A DNA stretch of 64,000 nt from Diabrotica undecimpunctata (GCF_040954645.1 NC_092806.1:113628458-113692457); one strand, 5' to 3'. Counted from the stretch's first letter, positions 23,230-33,742 are shown. Translations and numbers: made by a program. The notes: generated by a model not told the origin, from the letters alone.

Positions 23230-23585
23230 TATTTACCTGAACTAGTAGGTGGTCTGAGCCGCAGCATGCTCCCTGTCTACTTTTTACGTGGAAAATGTGG
23301 AAAAAGTGCCTTAGTGTATGTTTTTGTGGAGAAATAGGGTACAGCTGATCACCATGTTTTTACTAGCCACAAAGTCAAAGTCAATAAGACATTGTCCGTT
23401 TTCATTCGTGTCTCTATGTAGGCTATGCCTCCCAATTATTCCGATGTATTCTTTTTACATTTCTAACTTTGCGTTTGGGCCACCTATGACTATTTTGATA
23501 TTATTTTTGGTGTTAAAAAAAAATTGATAAAAGCTACTTTGGTGTCTTCATCTGGTTTATTCGTTGTGAGTCTATATACGTATCA
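23230..23585 (-). pseudogene. LINE apurinic-type endonuclease fragment
   Basis: On the minus strand KPDEDTKVAFIN leads into NIKIVIGGPNAKLE (the GDFNAK box with D and F replaced), EYIGIIGRHSLH, TNENGQCLIDF and FVASKNMVISCTLF with a threonine/histidine-rich continuation. This is the exonuclease-endonuclease-phosphatase fold at the N terminus of LINE ORF2. The GDFNAK aspartate is changed to GGPNAK and stops occur, so it is inactive. Confidence 0.78.
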
Positions 23586-23705
23586 TACAAATTTGTTTAT
23601 TAACTGCTTGAAAATCTTTATGGGGGAACGAAGGGAACTTAAGATTCTTGTCGCTTCGCCTGTGATAATGTTCGCCTGTTGCATATATTCTTTAAACATA
23701 TCTAC

Positions 23706-24103
23706 TGTAGTGAGTTTATTAGTCTAATTTATGAACTTTATTTATTATAAAAATGTTCTAACACTTAGTTTATTTAAAGTCTTTATTTGTACAATATAAC
23801 TAATTTATTTCACACTAATAATTATATAATTTATTTACATTTATTACAATACGCGAGTTATATTTTAAAAACTCGACGCGATATTATCTTCAGACTGCCC
23901 CACACAATGAAAGTCCCGCTATATATACCAAAACAGCCGTTAGCATGGATTCTCTCGAAGCCCATGGATGTTGACCTGAATTGCCTCGAATGAACGGGAA
24001 CCCAGACTGGTTTTTATAGCGGCTCTGAGAAAATACTAGAACAGAAGTGAGAATAAACAACATGTTTACAGGTTTTTAATATGACTCATATTTTATCGTA
24101 ACA
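23706..24103 (-). mobile_element. Solo LTR of the Ty3/gypsy family at 58824 (398 bp)
   Basis: On the minus strand the copy begins TGTTACG and ends ...CTCACTACA. It is flanked by a 4-bp direct repeat, ctac (23702-23705 and 24104-24107). Its first 45 bases match the LTR at 58824-59242 (atatgagtcat, cctgtaaacatg), and its 3' half matches the second solo LTR at 44240-44672 (cgcgtattgtaataaatg, aataaagactttaaataaac). A TATA-like atatatagcggg and an aataaa signal are in the expected order. No internal sequence is attached. Confidence 0.88.
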
Positions 24104-24107
24104 CTAC

Positions 24108-25384
24108 CTTAAATCAACTAATAGAACCATTACTTGTAATATCCTAACCTTTTACCAACATTCGCATTTTAACACTTTTAAATTACATAATTTGATTTAA
24201 TTAAAAGTTGAGAGTAATGTGTAATAAAGTATCCGTTATTATTTTCCTTTGATGCCTGAGTAAAATACACCATCGTCAATGTAAATTTTCTCATCGTCGT
24301 ACAAAAGAAGCAAGTTTAAATCGATACGGGCCTAACCTTCGGATAGATCATTAATTTTAATAAAATGCGAGTAAGTTTGCACTTTAACAATCACTTTCAA
24401 CAGCAGCTTAACCTTAATTCTAGCAGCCATCATCTGGTGAATACATTCAAGTGCAGGTGCGTCACTGGTCCAAATAGATCAAAGGGTTGGTTACAAATAA
24501 AATGAGTACTTATGGTAGAGTAACATTCGGTTACTTACACTTTATTGGATGTAAAAGTTCTTGTAAAACATATTCAACTAACAAAAATTATTTGTATAGT
24601 ATTAATAGCAAGTAAATATATGCATAGTCAAAACCTTAATAAACATTTTATTTTCTCCATTTGTATGGGGGCCATCGCACAATAATTTTTGTACATCAAG
24701 GGCTTTCCAACACAACTTTTCCTCTGAAAACAAAACAGTAGTTGGTTTTCCCGCTTATATACAGCGGGGAGCAATTCTGCAATTCACAACCGGCGATATT
24801 ACGAAAGGAAAAGCGAGGGCCTCATTTGTGCCGTTTTTAAATCTCTCATAACATTATTCGAAATAATTTTTATTCCTTTGAGAAATAAAAGAGACGTGTC
24901 GGAGAGTAAAAGTTATATCTCTTTGTTCTTTAATTAGCTACTACTTTTATTTCTCCAGTTTTCGACCGCATCGCCGGAGATTTGGCTGTAGGCCAAAAAA
25001 TTCCCTTATACCGGAGCTAACGATTCGCATCTAGGGTAAGAGGGACATATTACAAGTTAGGCACATTTTCTGGAGCAGTAGGAGCATACATATCGATTCT
25101 ACAGAAAAGGATTAGTGTGTTTTCGAGATTTGGAACCGATCCAATATGAAAGTAACGAAAATTTATTGACTTAATATTAACAGAATTCAGGAAGTTTAAT
25201 ACTAGTGTCGGTCTCTACAGTCAAATCAAGATAGTATTCGCTTCTTAATCAATATGTTAGTTTGTAGGAAAATTGTTTCTTCAAATGTTTTTATGTGACC
25301 TTCACAATGTCAAAATTTATACCTGCTGTGCTAATGGGCAAACAATGCTCACAAAGTACACTGTTGTGGATTTTCTTTTATCCA
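24108..25384. other. Non-coding DNA
   Basis: No recognisable element. Slightly GC-richer stretches (24750-25030) hold no long open frame. Confidence 0.35.
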
Positions 25385-25760
25385 ACGAAAGACAAACATA
25401 AGACGAAAAACAATAAAAATGATCTAAATTGTCCTGAGGCTTTCAAAATGTTATGCTATAGAAGAATTTTAAAAGTTTCTTGGGTGAAGAAAATACTAGA
25501 ATGTCTCAGAGATTATAAAAAGCATCAAGAAAAAAAAGATAAAGTACTTCGGACATGTAATGAGAGGTGCCCAAATATAGATTAATACAAAATATTATGG
25601 AAGTCAGGACAAAAAAAGACTTCATGGTTAAAGAACTTGCGAGATTGGTATGGTATTGATACAAGCATGCTATTTAGGGTGACAGTAAATAAAATTAAAA
25701 TAGCTATGATGGTAACCAACGTTCTGAAAGGACATGGTACATGAAGAAGACAGTTAATTT
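25385..25760 (+). pseudogene. LINE ORF2 C-terminal fragment
   Basis: Landmarks on plus: EAFKMLCYRRILKVSWV (the WCYRRILxISW box), then after a stop SWLKNLRDWYGIDTSMLFRV and NKIKIAMMVTNVLKGHGT, followed by a stop and agaagacag. This is the classic ending of a widespread insect LINE family. One stop and an internal deletion replace the usual linker. A related decayed copy is at 35650-36495. Confidence 0.85.
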
Positions 25761-26414
25761 TACAAACAACTTTTTATTTTGCAATTTGTCTTGAAATAAC
25801 TGAGCGTAAATGACCGCTTTGCAATGTCGAATATGTACGTTTAAATCGCAGAGTGAGCGAAATGTGCACTAAGCATGGTTCTATTAAGTGAGAACTGAGA
25901 TATATAATGCTTATAGCACGTGGAGATGAGTTTCCTACTAAGGACGAGATATTGTGTTAATAATAATTGTAAATTGGAAAACAATAAAATGTTTTACGAC
26001 CGGCTATTAAAAAAAATCTTTTAGTGAGGATTTAAAATAATAGGACCTTAATTCAGGCAGGTATGTAAAATGGATCGGTTCAAATTGTTCTTTTATAAAA
26101 TTTGACCTAAATTACTGATAGCTAAGATTACCACCTCGGATATTCAGTAAATAATATATAGAAAAATGATCTGATTGCAGATAATAAAAACGTTAAAAAG
26201 ACATTTAGCAAAAACTTAAATTTTTTGTCGATAAAGTAAATATAATTCAGGGAAATATAGTATAGAGACGTACTCTACACATGAGGGTGGTAGACGCCTC
26301 GTTGAGCGCACGTTAGAAAAAAGCGGTACCGTTCAGATGACAGCGCTTAACGCCGCGGTTTACCAGCCTAGTCGACAGCCAGTACAGTTATGGAGCATGT
26401 ATTTGGTTGTTACA
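25761..26414. other. Non-coding DNA
   Basis: AT-rich, apart from a GC-richer patch at 26280-26390 next to the Harbinger fragment that may be its 5' portion. No gene is recognised. Confidence 0.35.
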
Positions 26415-26780
26415 CTGTAGATTTAGAGCAAGGCAAAAACGACAAAGAAGATTGTGGGTGTACCCTGTAATTATATGGATTCCTTTGTGACTCTGTACCC
26501 CAAATTGATAAAATACCCTCCAAAGCTTTGTCTAATTCAGTCCAAAACTATTTCCGAATGAGTATATCTTTTAATGAACTGTTAACTTTATTAAACGAAT
26601 GCTTACCACCATGAGAAAATGCAGTAAGGGTTGGGATTTCACCCGAAGATAAACTCGTTGTAACATTAAGGTATTTATTTATATTAACTTTTTATATAAG
26701 CAAATTTTTTTAAATTTACAGGAAATATGTTAACACAATGCAATTACTTCGTTAGAAGTAATAAAGCACTATCTTTCTTT
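26415..26780 (+). pseudogene. PIF/Harbinger nuclease fragment (N-terminal)
   Basis: Translation gives RQKRQRRLWVYP, decayed sequence, NYFRMSISFNELLTLLNE, then VRVGISPEDKLVVTLRYL, the N-terminal region of Harbinger (HARBI1-like) nucleases just before the first catalytic block. The sequence then passes gtatttatt...aaatttacag, which looks like a short intron, and GKYVNTMQLLR. The DDE triad is not found further on. Several stops are present. Confidence 0.62.
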
Positions 26781-27542
26781 TTGTCCACAATAAGAAGTGC
26801 AAACCGACCTGAACTTTTTTGAGAGAACGTCCATTGAGTATTTATGATACTTATTTGCAAATGTTGAGGATTCAGAGGATGTTTACAAATTAATGCTTTC
26901 TGTTGGCGAAAGGGCGGCTTCTGTCAACACAGATTGCAAAAAAGGATCTCAACAGGACAAATACACGCACTTGACTGTTAACATGTGTACGACCTCATTA
27001 CAGACTAGAAAATGACAGATAAATGTAAAGAAACTAAACTGTATAAGCTGAAATAATTATTATAAACGTTTTTGTAATAAGATGTAAACAAAACAATTTG
27101 TGAAAGCATAAATTAAAACAGTAACTGATCCAAAAGAATTATGTTGTAAAAAATAAGAAAACATGTAATCGATGTAAAACCTGAACCACTATACTTCAAA
27201 AAATGTTTAATTTTACATTGCTAATATAGAAAAACTAAGAAAATTTCCAAGTAAAATTATACTTGAAGTTACATAGGTACTTATGTCCAACATAGTCCAT
27301 TTTCTTTTAATTTCAACGTTATCTAACATCGTCGTAAATTAAAAGAAAACATGAAATCAGAGAATCAATAGAAATAGAAAAAAAATTAACAGTCTCAACC
27401 AACGAGATGATGAAAGGCTTCCGATAACATGGAAAACGATATTGAAGAAGAATACAAAAATAAACCAGGCAACAAGACCGACGAGACTCCTCCTACCTAT
27501 ATAGGTACAGGGCCAATGACAAGAAGCGCGCCAAGATTCTCT
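26781..27542. other. Non-coding or unassigned
   Basis: A short frame from the ATG at 27429 (MENDIEEEYKNKPGNKTDET) runs 43 codons to a GTAAGT at 27556, but it overlaps in antisense the edge of the duplicated fragment broken by piggyBac. No function can be assigned. Confidence 0.3.
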
Positions 27543-27599
27543 ATTTCAGTATTTCCAGTAAGTTATCTTTATCAGTATCACTTTCATTGTTCCGTTTTA
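27543..27599 (-). pseudogene. Duplicated coding-like fragment, part 2 (beyond the piggyBac insertion)
   Basis: Reads KRNNESDTDKDNLLEILK and stop on the minus strand, the continuation of the fragment at 30006-30245 across the piggyBac. The paralogue at 30390-30665 has the corresponding YNEDCSSDTDKDNVLE without interruption. Confidence 0.6.
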
Positions 27600-27665
27600 C
27601 CCTAGAAAGATAATCATATTGTGATGTACATAAAAGATAATCATGCGTAAAATTGACGCATGCCA
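27600..27665. repeat. piggyBac 3'-side terminal and internal inverted repeats
   Basis: ccctagaaagataatcat begins the element, and the 19-bp-type internal repeat gcgtaaaattgacgcatg follows after a spacer of about 30 bp, the arrangement of the transposase-distal end of canonical piggyBac. Confidence 0.9.
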
Positions 27666-27945
27666 ATATGTCGAGGTTTATACATTAATTTGAATAAACT
27701 GTACGGCAATTTAATATTTACTCACATATACAAATAATAAATAATACTAAGAATTTATTTATATTATATTTATTTATTAAAAAAAATCAAAAACTAAACT
27801 TCTGTTATACATTAACAAAATTTGGGAACATTCTTCCTTACACCATAAAACTTACTTTTTACTATAATAATAAGACATTTTGTATTATAAAAGAAATAAT
27901 AAATATATCTTATATATAATAGGAATATAGTTACATAAAAATTCG

Positions 27946-29734
27946 TTACAAATAGTTTTTACACATATCAATATTATGCTCTCGACAAATAACTTTTGAA
28001 CATTTTTTGCACGATGCATTTGCCTTTCGCCTTATTTTTGAAGGGCAATAAGTACAGTTAATGCGTTTCTTCGTTACTGGCTCTTGAGTGTCGTTTTCTG
28101 ATGTACCAGGCTCTTCTTGCGATATCATAGTAGATATATTGTCGCGCAAATATCTCCAAAGTAGGAGCTTCTAAACGCTTACGCATAAACGACAATGACA
28201 GTGTCTTGCTAAGGCTTTTCATGAAATGTTTGCGATTTAGAGCCTTTTCACCTTTGCTTGTAACATTGTGGCTGTAGATTATATAAGCGTTTATGCAGGC
28301 AATGTTTATCATTCCATACAATAAAGCCATAGGCCATCTGTTAGTCTTCCTATTACAGGACATAAGAGAACACGTTTGGTCTAGTGTGTCGACTCCGCCT
28401 TTTGTCTGATTATAATACATAATCATTTCCGGTTTACCAGTAATTTTATTGATGGTAGCATCCTCATCACAAGATGATAATAAGTAAACCATCTTAGTTG
28501 GCTTCGGTTTATAGGAGACCAATGTAAGAGGTCCGTCAAAACAAAACATCGATGTACCCACTGGCCTAGAGCGACTGTTTTTCAGTTCTTCCGGTATTTC
28601 GCGTTTATTTGATCGCACGGTTCCCACAATAGTCAATTTATACGGTTCTTGGAGTAAGCTTTTTGCCAAAGGGATTGAGGTAAACCAGTTATCACACGTA
28701 ATATTACGACAACTACCATGCACAGGCTTTGATAACTCCTTCACGTAGTATTCACCGAGGGGTACACCATTGGTCTGGGTTCCTCTTCCCAAATAAGGTA
28801 TTCCATTTATCATATACTTTGTAACACTATCACACATCATGAGGATTTTTATGCCATACTTACTTGGCTTGTTTGGAATATACATCCTAAACGGACATCG
28901 CCCTCTAAAGCCAAGTAACTATTCATCTATCGTCAAGTCAGCCCCTGGAGTATAATTACGTGTGCATTGATAGATAAACATATCCCATATTTTTCGAATA
29001 GGAGTAAATACATCGTTTTCTCGTAGTGTGGGCCGTATAGTTTTGTCATCCATTCTAATGCATCGTATCAAAAAATCAAAACGATCACGACTCATCACAG
29101 ATACGTACACCATCGACGAAGATCGATCAAACAGTTCATCGGTGGACATATGGTTGTCTTTTCTCACTGCCGTCATTACCAGAATACCAAATAAAGCTCG
29201 GATTTCATCGTCATTCGTGTCACGAAATGTAGCACCTGTCATAGATTCCCGTCGTTTCAGTGATATCTCTGCATTTGTCCATTTTATTATTTCCGTAATC
29301 ATCTCGTCCGTAAAAAACAAGTTGAAGCATAAGACGGGGTCAAATATATTACGGCACATGCGCGTGGGACCTCTTTGAGATCTAACAATATTCTGTGCTA
29401 AAACTCGGCTACGCCTCGTGGACTTCGAAGTCGACCAGCAATGTTTATTCTTACCTCTAATAGTTCTTTGTGGTAAGACTAAGATTCGGTCGGAAGAAGA
29501 ACCCGGTGAAGAGACTGGTTGTTCAACAATACCTTGTTCATCTAAGATTTCATTTCCACTTGGCGTCGGCTGTTCATCTCTCATCTCAGCTTCAAAAGCT
29601 TCTTCTATGTCGCTCTGCACATCATCTTCACTTTCGTGGTCTGCTACTTCACTACCGGAATCCTCACTAGAAAGATCATCATCACTTTGTAAAAGAGCGG
29701 CCAGGATACGATCATCTAAATTTCTACTTGCCAT
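27946..29734 (-). pseudogene. piggyBac transposase (one nonsense codon, one frameshift)
   Basis: Starting at the ATG at 29734, 271 codons are open through the acidic N-terminal region and to LTIDE (first catalytic aspartate). A TAG at 28916-28918 replaces the next codon, and the same frame continues from LLGFRGRCPF through TCDNWFTS (second catalytic D) and GGVDTLDQ (third D and the nearby conserved D). A net 1- or 2-nt frameshift at about 28150-28156 (after RLEAPTLE) shifts the end to another frame, where the cysteine-rich C-terminal domain (CTYCPSKIRRKANASCKKC, then CREHNIDMC) is intact to the stop at 27946. Total coding length about 595 residues, the family norm. Residue agreement with the moth element is high throughout. 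All catalytic aspartates are retained. Confidence 0.95.
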
Positions 29735-29959
29735 TCTAGTATACTATAGTCACGATTTCTATAAAAAAAACAACAATATATAATAAGTCTAAAAGTCACG
29801 TAAAAGATAATCATGGGTAGTTTTGACTCAGGCAGTCGTTATATTTCAAAATGGGTGACACTTACCTTAGCGACAACTACGTATCGTGGAAGCTCCTAAC
29901 GACGACTGAGATGTCCTAAAAGCTCAGCGACAGATTCGCGCTATTTAGAAAGAGCAATA

Positions 29960-30005
29960 CTTACAAAACGCATGCGTCCATTTTACGCAGAGTATCTTTC
30001 TAGAA
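29960..30005. repeat. piggyBac 5'-side terminal repeat
   Basis: gcatgcgtccattttacgca then gagtatctttctag: the internal and terminal repeats abut, as in the 5' end of canonical piggyBac. The last two bases are aa instead of gg, so the end is damaged. Confidence 0.9.
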
Positions 30006-30245
30006 AAGAGGTTCTTCAAAATTACTATCACCTAACGATTTTTTCGATGAATTAGCCATATTTTTAAAATCGGCTGCACCATAAACTGTTGACGGACGTT
30101 CCGGTGTCGACTGAGAGTCTAGTTTTAAAATAATGTTCAGCAATGTCTTAAACCATTTTTGTGAGGCATAAAGTTTTGTCACTCTCTTAATTCACTAGAA
30201 GAAGGAATAGGTAGAACTAGAAATTTTGTTACTGGACTATCTGAC
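30006..30245 (-). pseudogene. Unidentified duplicated coding-like fragment, part 1
   Basis: Minus-strand frame (30182 downward) contains YASQKWFKTLLNII, STPERPSTVYGAADFKN and SSKKSLGDSNFEE before the piggyBac end. The near-identical paralogue at 30390-30665 shows the same residues. Conserved reading across two copies suggests once-coding sequence, perhaps part of another mobile element, but I do not recognise the family. Confidence 0.5.
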
Positions 30246-30290
30246 TTAACAATCGCAAGTTGGAACTTGCCGAAACGTCGTCAAAATAAT
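30241..30290 (+). ncRNA. Hammerhead-like motif (Penelope-type pLTR), degenerate
   Basis: CTGA at 30241, a perfect 7-bp hairpin gcaagtt-gg-aacttgc (30255-30270) and cGAAAC immediately after resemble the CUGANGA / stem II / GAAA core of the hammerhead ribozymes found in Penelope-like elements. The first core strand is interrupted (ctgacttaacaat), so it is unlikely to cleave as is. Confidence 0.45.
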
Positions 30291-30389
30291 TGTTTTTCTC
30301 AAAACAAAAATTATTTAACAGTCATTCAAATCCGGAAAACCACTGAAAGCACATATAGCTCCCGTGAAAATTTCAAGTGTAAGATATAT

Positions 30390-30665
30390 AATTTTCCAGT
30401 ACGTTATCTTTATCAGTATCACTAGAGCAATCTTCATTGTACCGTTTTAAAAGAGTTTCTTCAAAATTACTGTCACCTAAACGATTTTTTTGATGAACCA
30501 GAGATATTTTTAAATTCTGCTGCCCCATAAACTGTTGACGGACGTTCAGGTGTCGACTGAGAGTCTGGTTTTAAAATAATGTTCAGCGATGTCTTAAACC
30601 ATTGTTGTGAGTCATAAAGTTTTATCACCCTCTTATCGTAATTCACTAGAAGAAGCAATAGGTAG
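30390..30665 (-). pseudogene. Unidentified coding-like fragment, paralogue without piggyBac
   Basis: Contains LLLVNYDKRVIKLYDSQQW, LNIILKPDSQSTPERPS, TVYGAAEFKNISGSSKKS and, past a frameshift, DSNFEE and YNEDCSSDTDKDNVLE. It aligns with 30006-30245 and then with 27543-27599, with the TTAA-containing string ccgttttaaaagag at the junction where the other copy carries piggyBac. Function unknown. Confidence 0.55.
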
Positions 30666-31948
30666 AACTAGAAATCGTACTGGCTGAATTGACCGAAAAA
30701 TTTAATTTATTCTTTCTTTCTAGAATATGAGTTGACGCCGGGCCAGATAAGGCTTAAGAATAGGTGATACCTCTGTTATAGCTTCCATAACTGCTCTGGT
30801 ACTTTTCCAAAATGTCTCTAGTTTTTTTAAATCTCCAGTTAGATTTAATATTTTTTTACTTAAATTGTTTTTTATTTGATTTTTTTTTATTGTAAACCCC
30901 TCAGTTTTAATAAAACCAAGGATTTGTATTTAAGCTCAGTTTCTTTTCAAATCAAACATATATCAACGAGATCCTTGTATACTTATATGCGAAAATTTTT
31001 GTATTTTTTATCCAAATGAAAGCAGCTTTTTTGCTTACCGTAGTATTGTCAAAGGAAATCAACAAACATCGTGATTTTCTATTCAGATTCCATCAAAACA
31101 TCGTTTTGTTCTGTTATTATTATATACACATCATTTCGTACAAAAGAGGCAGTACAGCTACGTCTAGGCAGATAAATCGATTACACTCAGGTGAATGTCC
31201 TGCGAGGATTTCACTCTCGTGTCTGGATTTTCCGTATAATCTCCATTCATCTGTATATGTCCTCAAAAGGCTCTTTCTGAAGTGGAAAATTACAAAATCA
31301 GATTCACACTTCTTTGATTTTTCTGCTTCGCTTTAAAGGACCTCATGTCACACGTGTTCCTTAAACATCGAGTAAATATTGTAATTTTCGGCTTAAACCG
31401 ATAATGTAAGATAAATGGTATCGGTTTTTAAAACTATATTTGAGAAGTATTTTAGGCGAAACATTACCTAGTACAAAATTATTTACTTATAAATGTGAAA
31501 TAAAAATATCAATAACACACCTGGTTAAATATTGTGTTATACTCCAGGGAAATAAGCAAAATTTAAGCGTGTTAAGGGCATCTCAAAAGCCGAGAATAAT
31601 TAATTGCGAGGTCCTGAGAAATACTTATTTCCCTGGACTATTACCTCATGAACTAGAAATACATTCATATGAAAAATGTGACGAAGCGTGTCTTACGACA
31701 CATAAAAATGCGATGAAGCCCTTAAAAATTTGTTCATTTATTTGTCTCTGTCATTCCGATAAGAATTTAGGTCTGAGTTCAGATTAAGATAAAGCTTGCT
31801 AATTATTTTAATGAATTGGAATTAATTTAACATTTCACACACTCCAAGTATAGAAAGTTTTAACAAGAATGTGCGTCACACAAAAACAATGAAGATCTAA
31901 TCTGTACACCAGACATCAGGATGGAAGGGCTGGTTAAGGCAAACATCT
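30666..31948. other. Non-coding DNA
   Basis: AT-rich. Open stretches at 31016-31336 and 31440-31787 lack motifs and sit in low-information sequence; I regard them as chance. Confidence 0.35.
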
Positions 31949-32175
31949 CTCCTAATGCCCTGCTATCACCCGATTCCCATTCTTTCTCCCATACATTCAT
32001 TGAGGAAACCACACCCACACGAACCACCAAAGACTTTCAACCCCGTGCCTTAGCGAAGCTGCCATCTCTCCTAATGCCCTGCTATCACCCGATTCCCATT
32101 CTTTCTCTCACACATTCATCGAGGAAACCACAACCACACGAACCACCAAAGACCCCGTGCCTTAGCGAAGCTGCC
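31949..32175. repeat. Two tandem ~113-bp units at the R1-like LINE 3' end
   Basis: catctctcctaatgccctgc through gtgccttagcgaagctgc occurs at about 31949 and again at about 32062, with a partial third start (catctctctcgcg) at about 32173. The second unit lacks six bases (tttcaa). They lie in the presumed 3' region of the minus-strand LINE. Confidence 0.85.
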
Positions 32176-32179
32176 ATCT

Positions 32180-32935
32180 CTCTCGCGTCGTCTGTCTCTC
32201 ATTCATTCCTATTTCGGCCTGCGATAGTCCGAACCCCATCGAGGTGCTACTCGCTTGTTTTAAAATTCTGTTGCGAGTTCCCTCTCCTCTCGTTCTTTTT
32301 GAAGAGAGCAGCTCCCTGATAAATTTGTGGATCCGTGTCCACCACCACTCATCATTTTCTCCACCATTTCTCTCACGGAATCAAACATTCTGCAGTTACA
32401 CTCTCTTTTAAACTTCTCTCTTTCATCCGCCCAATGCTCACACTCCCAACATCTTGTGTGTCACAGTATCCAAGAGACCACAGTAAAGGCACCTGAAAAG
32501 ATAGCTGCGGAAGCAGCCATGGCCTGTGAGCATTGCGTCAGATAATAACCTAGCTGCCTATGCCCAGAGTCCACCCAGCTTCGAAGGTTCGGAATTAGTG
32601 ACTTCGTCCACTCCGCCACATTACTTGGCGCCTCCCACTCTTGCTGCCTGTGACCGATTGAAACTAATCTCTCGGCCAGTCTTATCTCAGTCATCTCTCG
32701 CTCTCCAATGTTCCGCCCCGTACGACTATGAATCCTGGCCCTTTCACCTACCAGCACATGTAAACCAACACAGCTGGTGATCACCCACAGAGCGGTCGCT
32801 GACACGCGCTGATGCAGCAGACTAGTTCTATCCACCCGTACCATGTGGCTCAGGGCACCTAGATACACTTGACACGAAGGCATCATTGCTTAGTCGTTGT
32901 AGATGGTGGGCGGGGTCGTTTAGAGAGATGGAAAT
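32180..32935 (-). pseudogene. R1-like LINE ORF2 C-terminal fragment
   Basis: Minus-strand frame (32886 downward) carries RVSATALWVITSCVGLHVL and GERARIHSRTGRNIG, the arginine-rich region following the RT in R1/TRAS-type LINEs, then NVAEWTKSLIPNLRSWVDS and LGYYLTQ. A frameshift follows, after which GHGCFRSYLFRC and the remains of the CCHC-type tail (CxxC, HxxxxC and ERWADER-like residues) appear. The stretch is GC-richer than its surroundings, as R1-like ORFs often are. The catalytic RT lies beyond a truncation. No rDNA flank is seen, so it is not a site-specific rDNA copy. Confidence 0.78.
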
Positions 32936-33149
32936 TCTTCACAAAAAAATGGACGCATACACAAAAAAAAAAGAAATGGGATCCTCATGATACAAAATAA
33001 AGGCTAAATCAAAGACCGATATGAACGACAAAACGAAATGAAAATATTAGCAATATATAGGCGGATTTAAATCAATTTAACACATGTATAAACAAGGCAC
33101 AAATAACTTTTTGTTGCTTATTAAAATAATGAAAATAACGAAAAGGATT

Positions 33150-33205
33150 ACAATTTTCAAAACGTTTTCGCTCCTATCAAACCATCATCAGTGAAATCTG
33201 AAAGT
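33150..33205 (-). ncRNA. Hammerhead-like motif (Penelope-type pLTR), degenerate
   Basis: On minus, CTGATGA (33185-33191) is followed by tggtttgataggagc and GAAAAC (33164-33169). The right half of stem II (gataggagc) is kept, but the left half has drifted, so stem II no longer pairs well. The arrangement matches the conserved end sequence of insect Penelope-like elements. Confidence 0.5.
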
Positions 33206-33742
33206 AAGTAATCCCACTTTAATATAATGAACAAAAGGAGGAAAAATTTTTACTCTTAAAAAAGATGTGGCATGTTTATGCTTTTTTGCAAATGCTTAAG
33301 TAAGGAATCATACCAAATTTTTTTGCACTGAAGTTTTTACTTCATTGTAGTTTTCTTAGTTCCTTAAAACTTTTGACATCTGAATTCTTTGGAATAATTA
33401 TAAATGTAGATCTTAGTTAATATTGAGGTATTATATCGTATAAATATTGTTGAACTTTTTCAGGAAGTCAATGTAGCTTTTGTCGATCAGTTTTATAACC
33501 TAAATTGGGAAATTGTAAGGTCCAGTTGATTTTTTATCTGTCTTTTTATTCAAAGCAAATTAAATCATCTGTTGTATTATGTCTGTCTGGATCTGTTTGC
33601 TCATTTTAATGTCCTCTTTTTTTCTGTTTTCTAAATATATTGATGAAATTTCAAATAAATTCCTACGGCTCTATGCCAATGAGTTTTTATTAATATTCAT
33701 ACACAACTTTGATTATCTTTTTTCGCTCTCCTTGTCTATGTC
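33206..33742. other. Non-coding DNA
   Basis: AT-rich. The hydrophobic 96-codon stretch at 33579-33869 runs into the inverted-repeat element and is considered chance. Confidence 0.35.

Larger units (their letters stand above)
27600..30005 (-). mobile_element. piggyBac element, cabbage-looper (IFP2-like) type
   Basis: The left end starts ccctagaaagataatcatat and includes gcgtaaaattgacgcatg; the right end contains gcatgcgtccattttacgca followed by gagtatctttctag. Both agree with the terminal and subterminal repeats of the well-known Trichoplusia ni piggyBac, including its asymmetry. Length is about 2.4 kb, again as in that element. The TTAA target is damaged: the left flank reads ttta+ccctag and the right ctag+aaaagag. 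Comparison with the paralogous empty site at 30440-30455 (ccgttttaaaagag) shows it was TTAA. The transposase pseudogene fills the interior on minus. Confidence 0.95.

Noticed and set aside
31016..31787. Two open stretches of more than 100 codons
   Set aside because: No motifs, no codon-bias contrast with the flanks, and lengths explainable by chance in about 64 kb.
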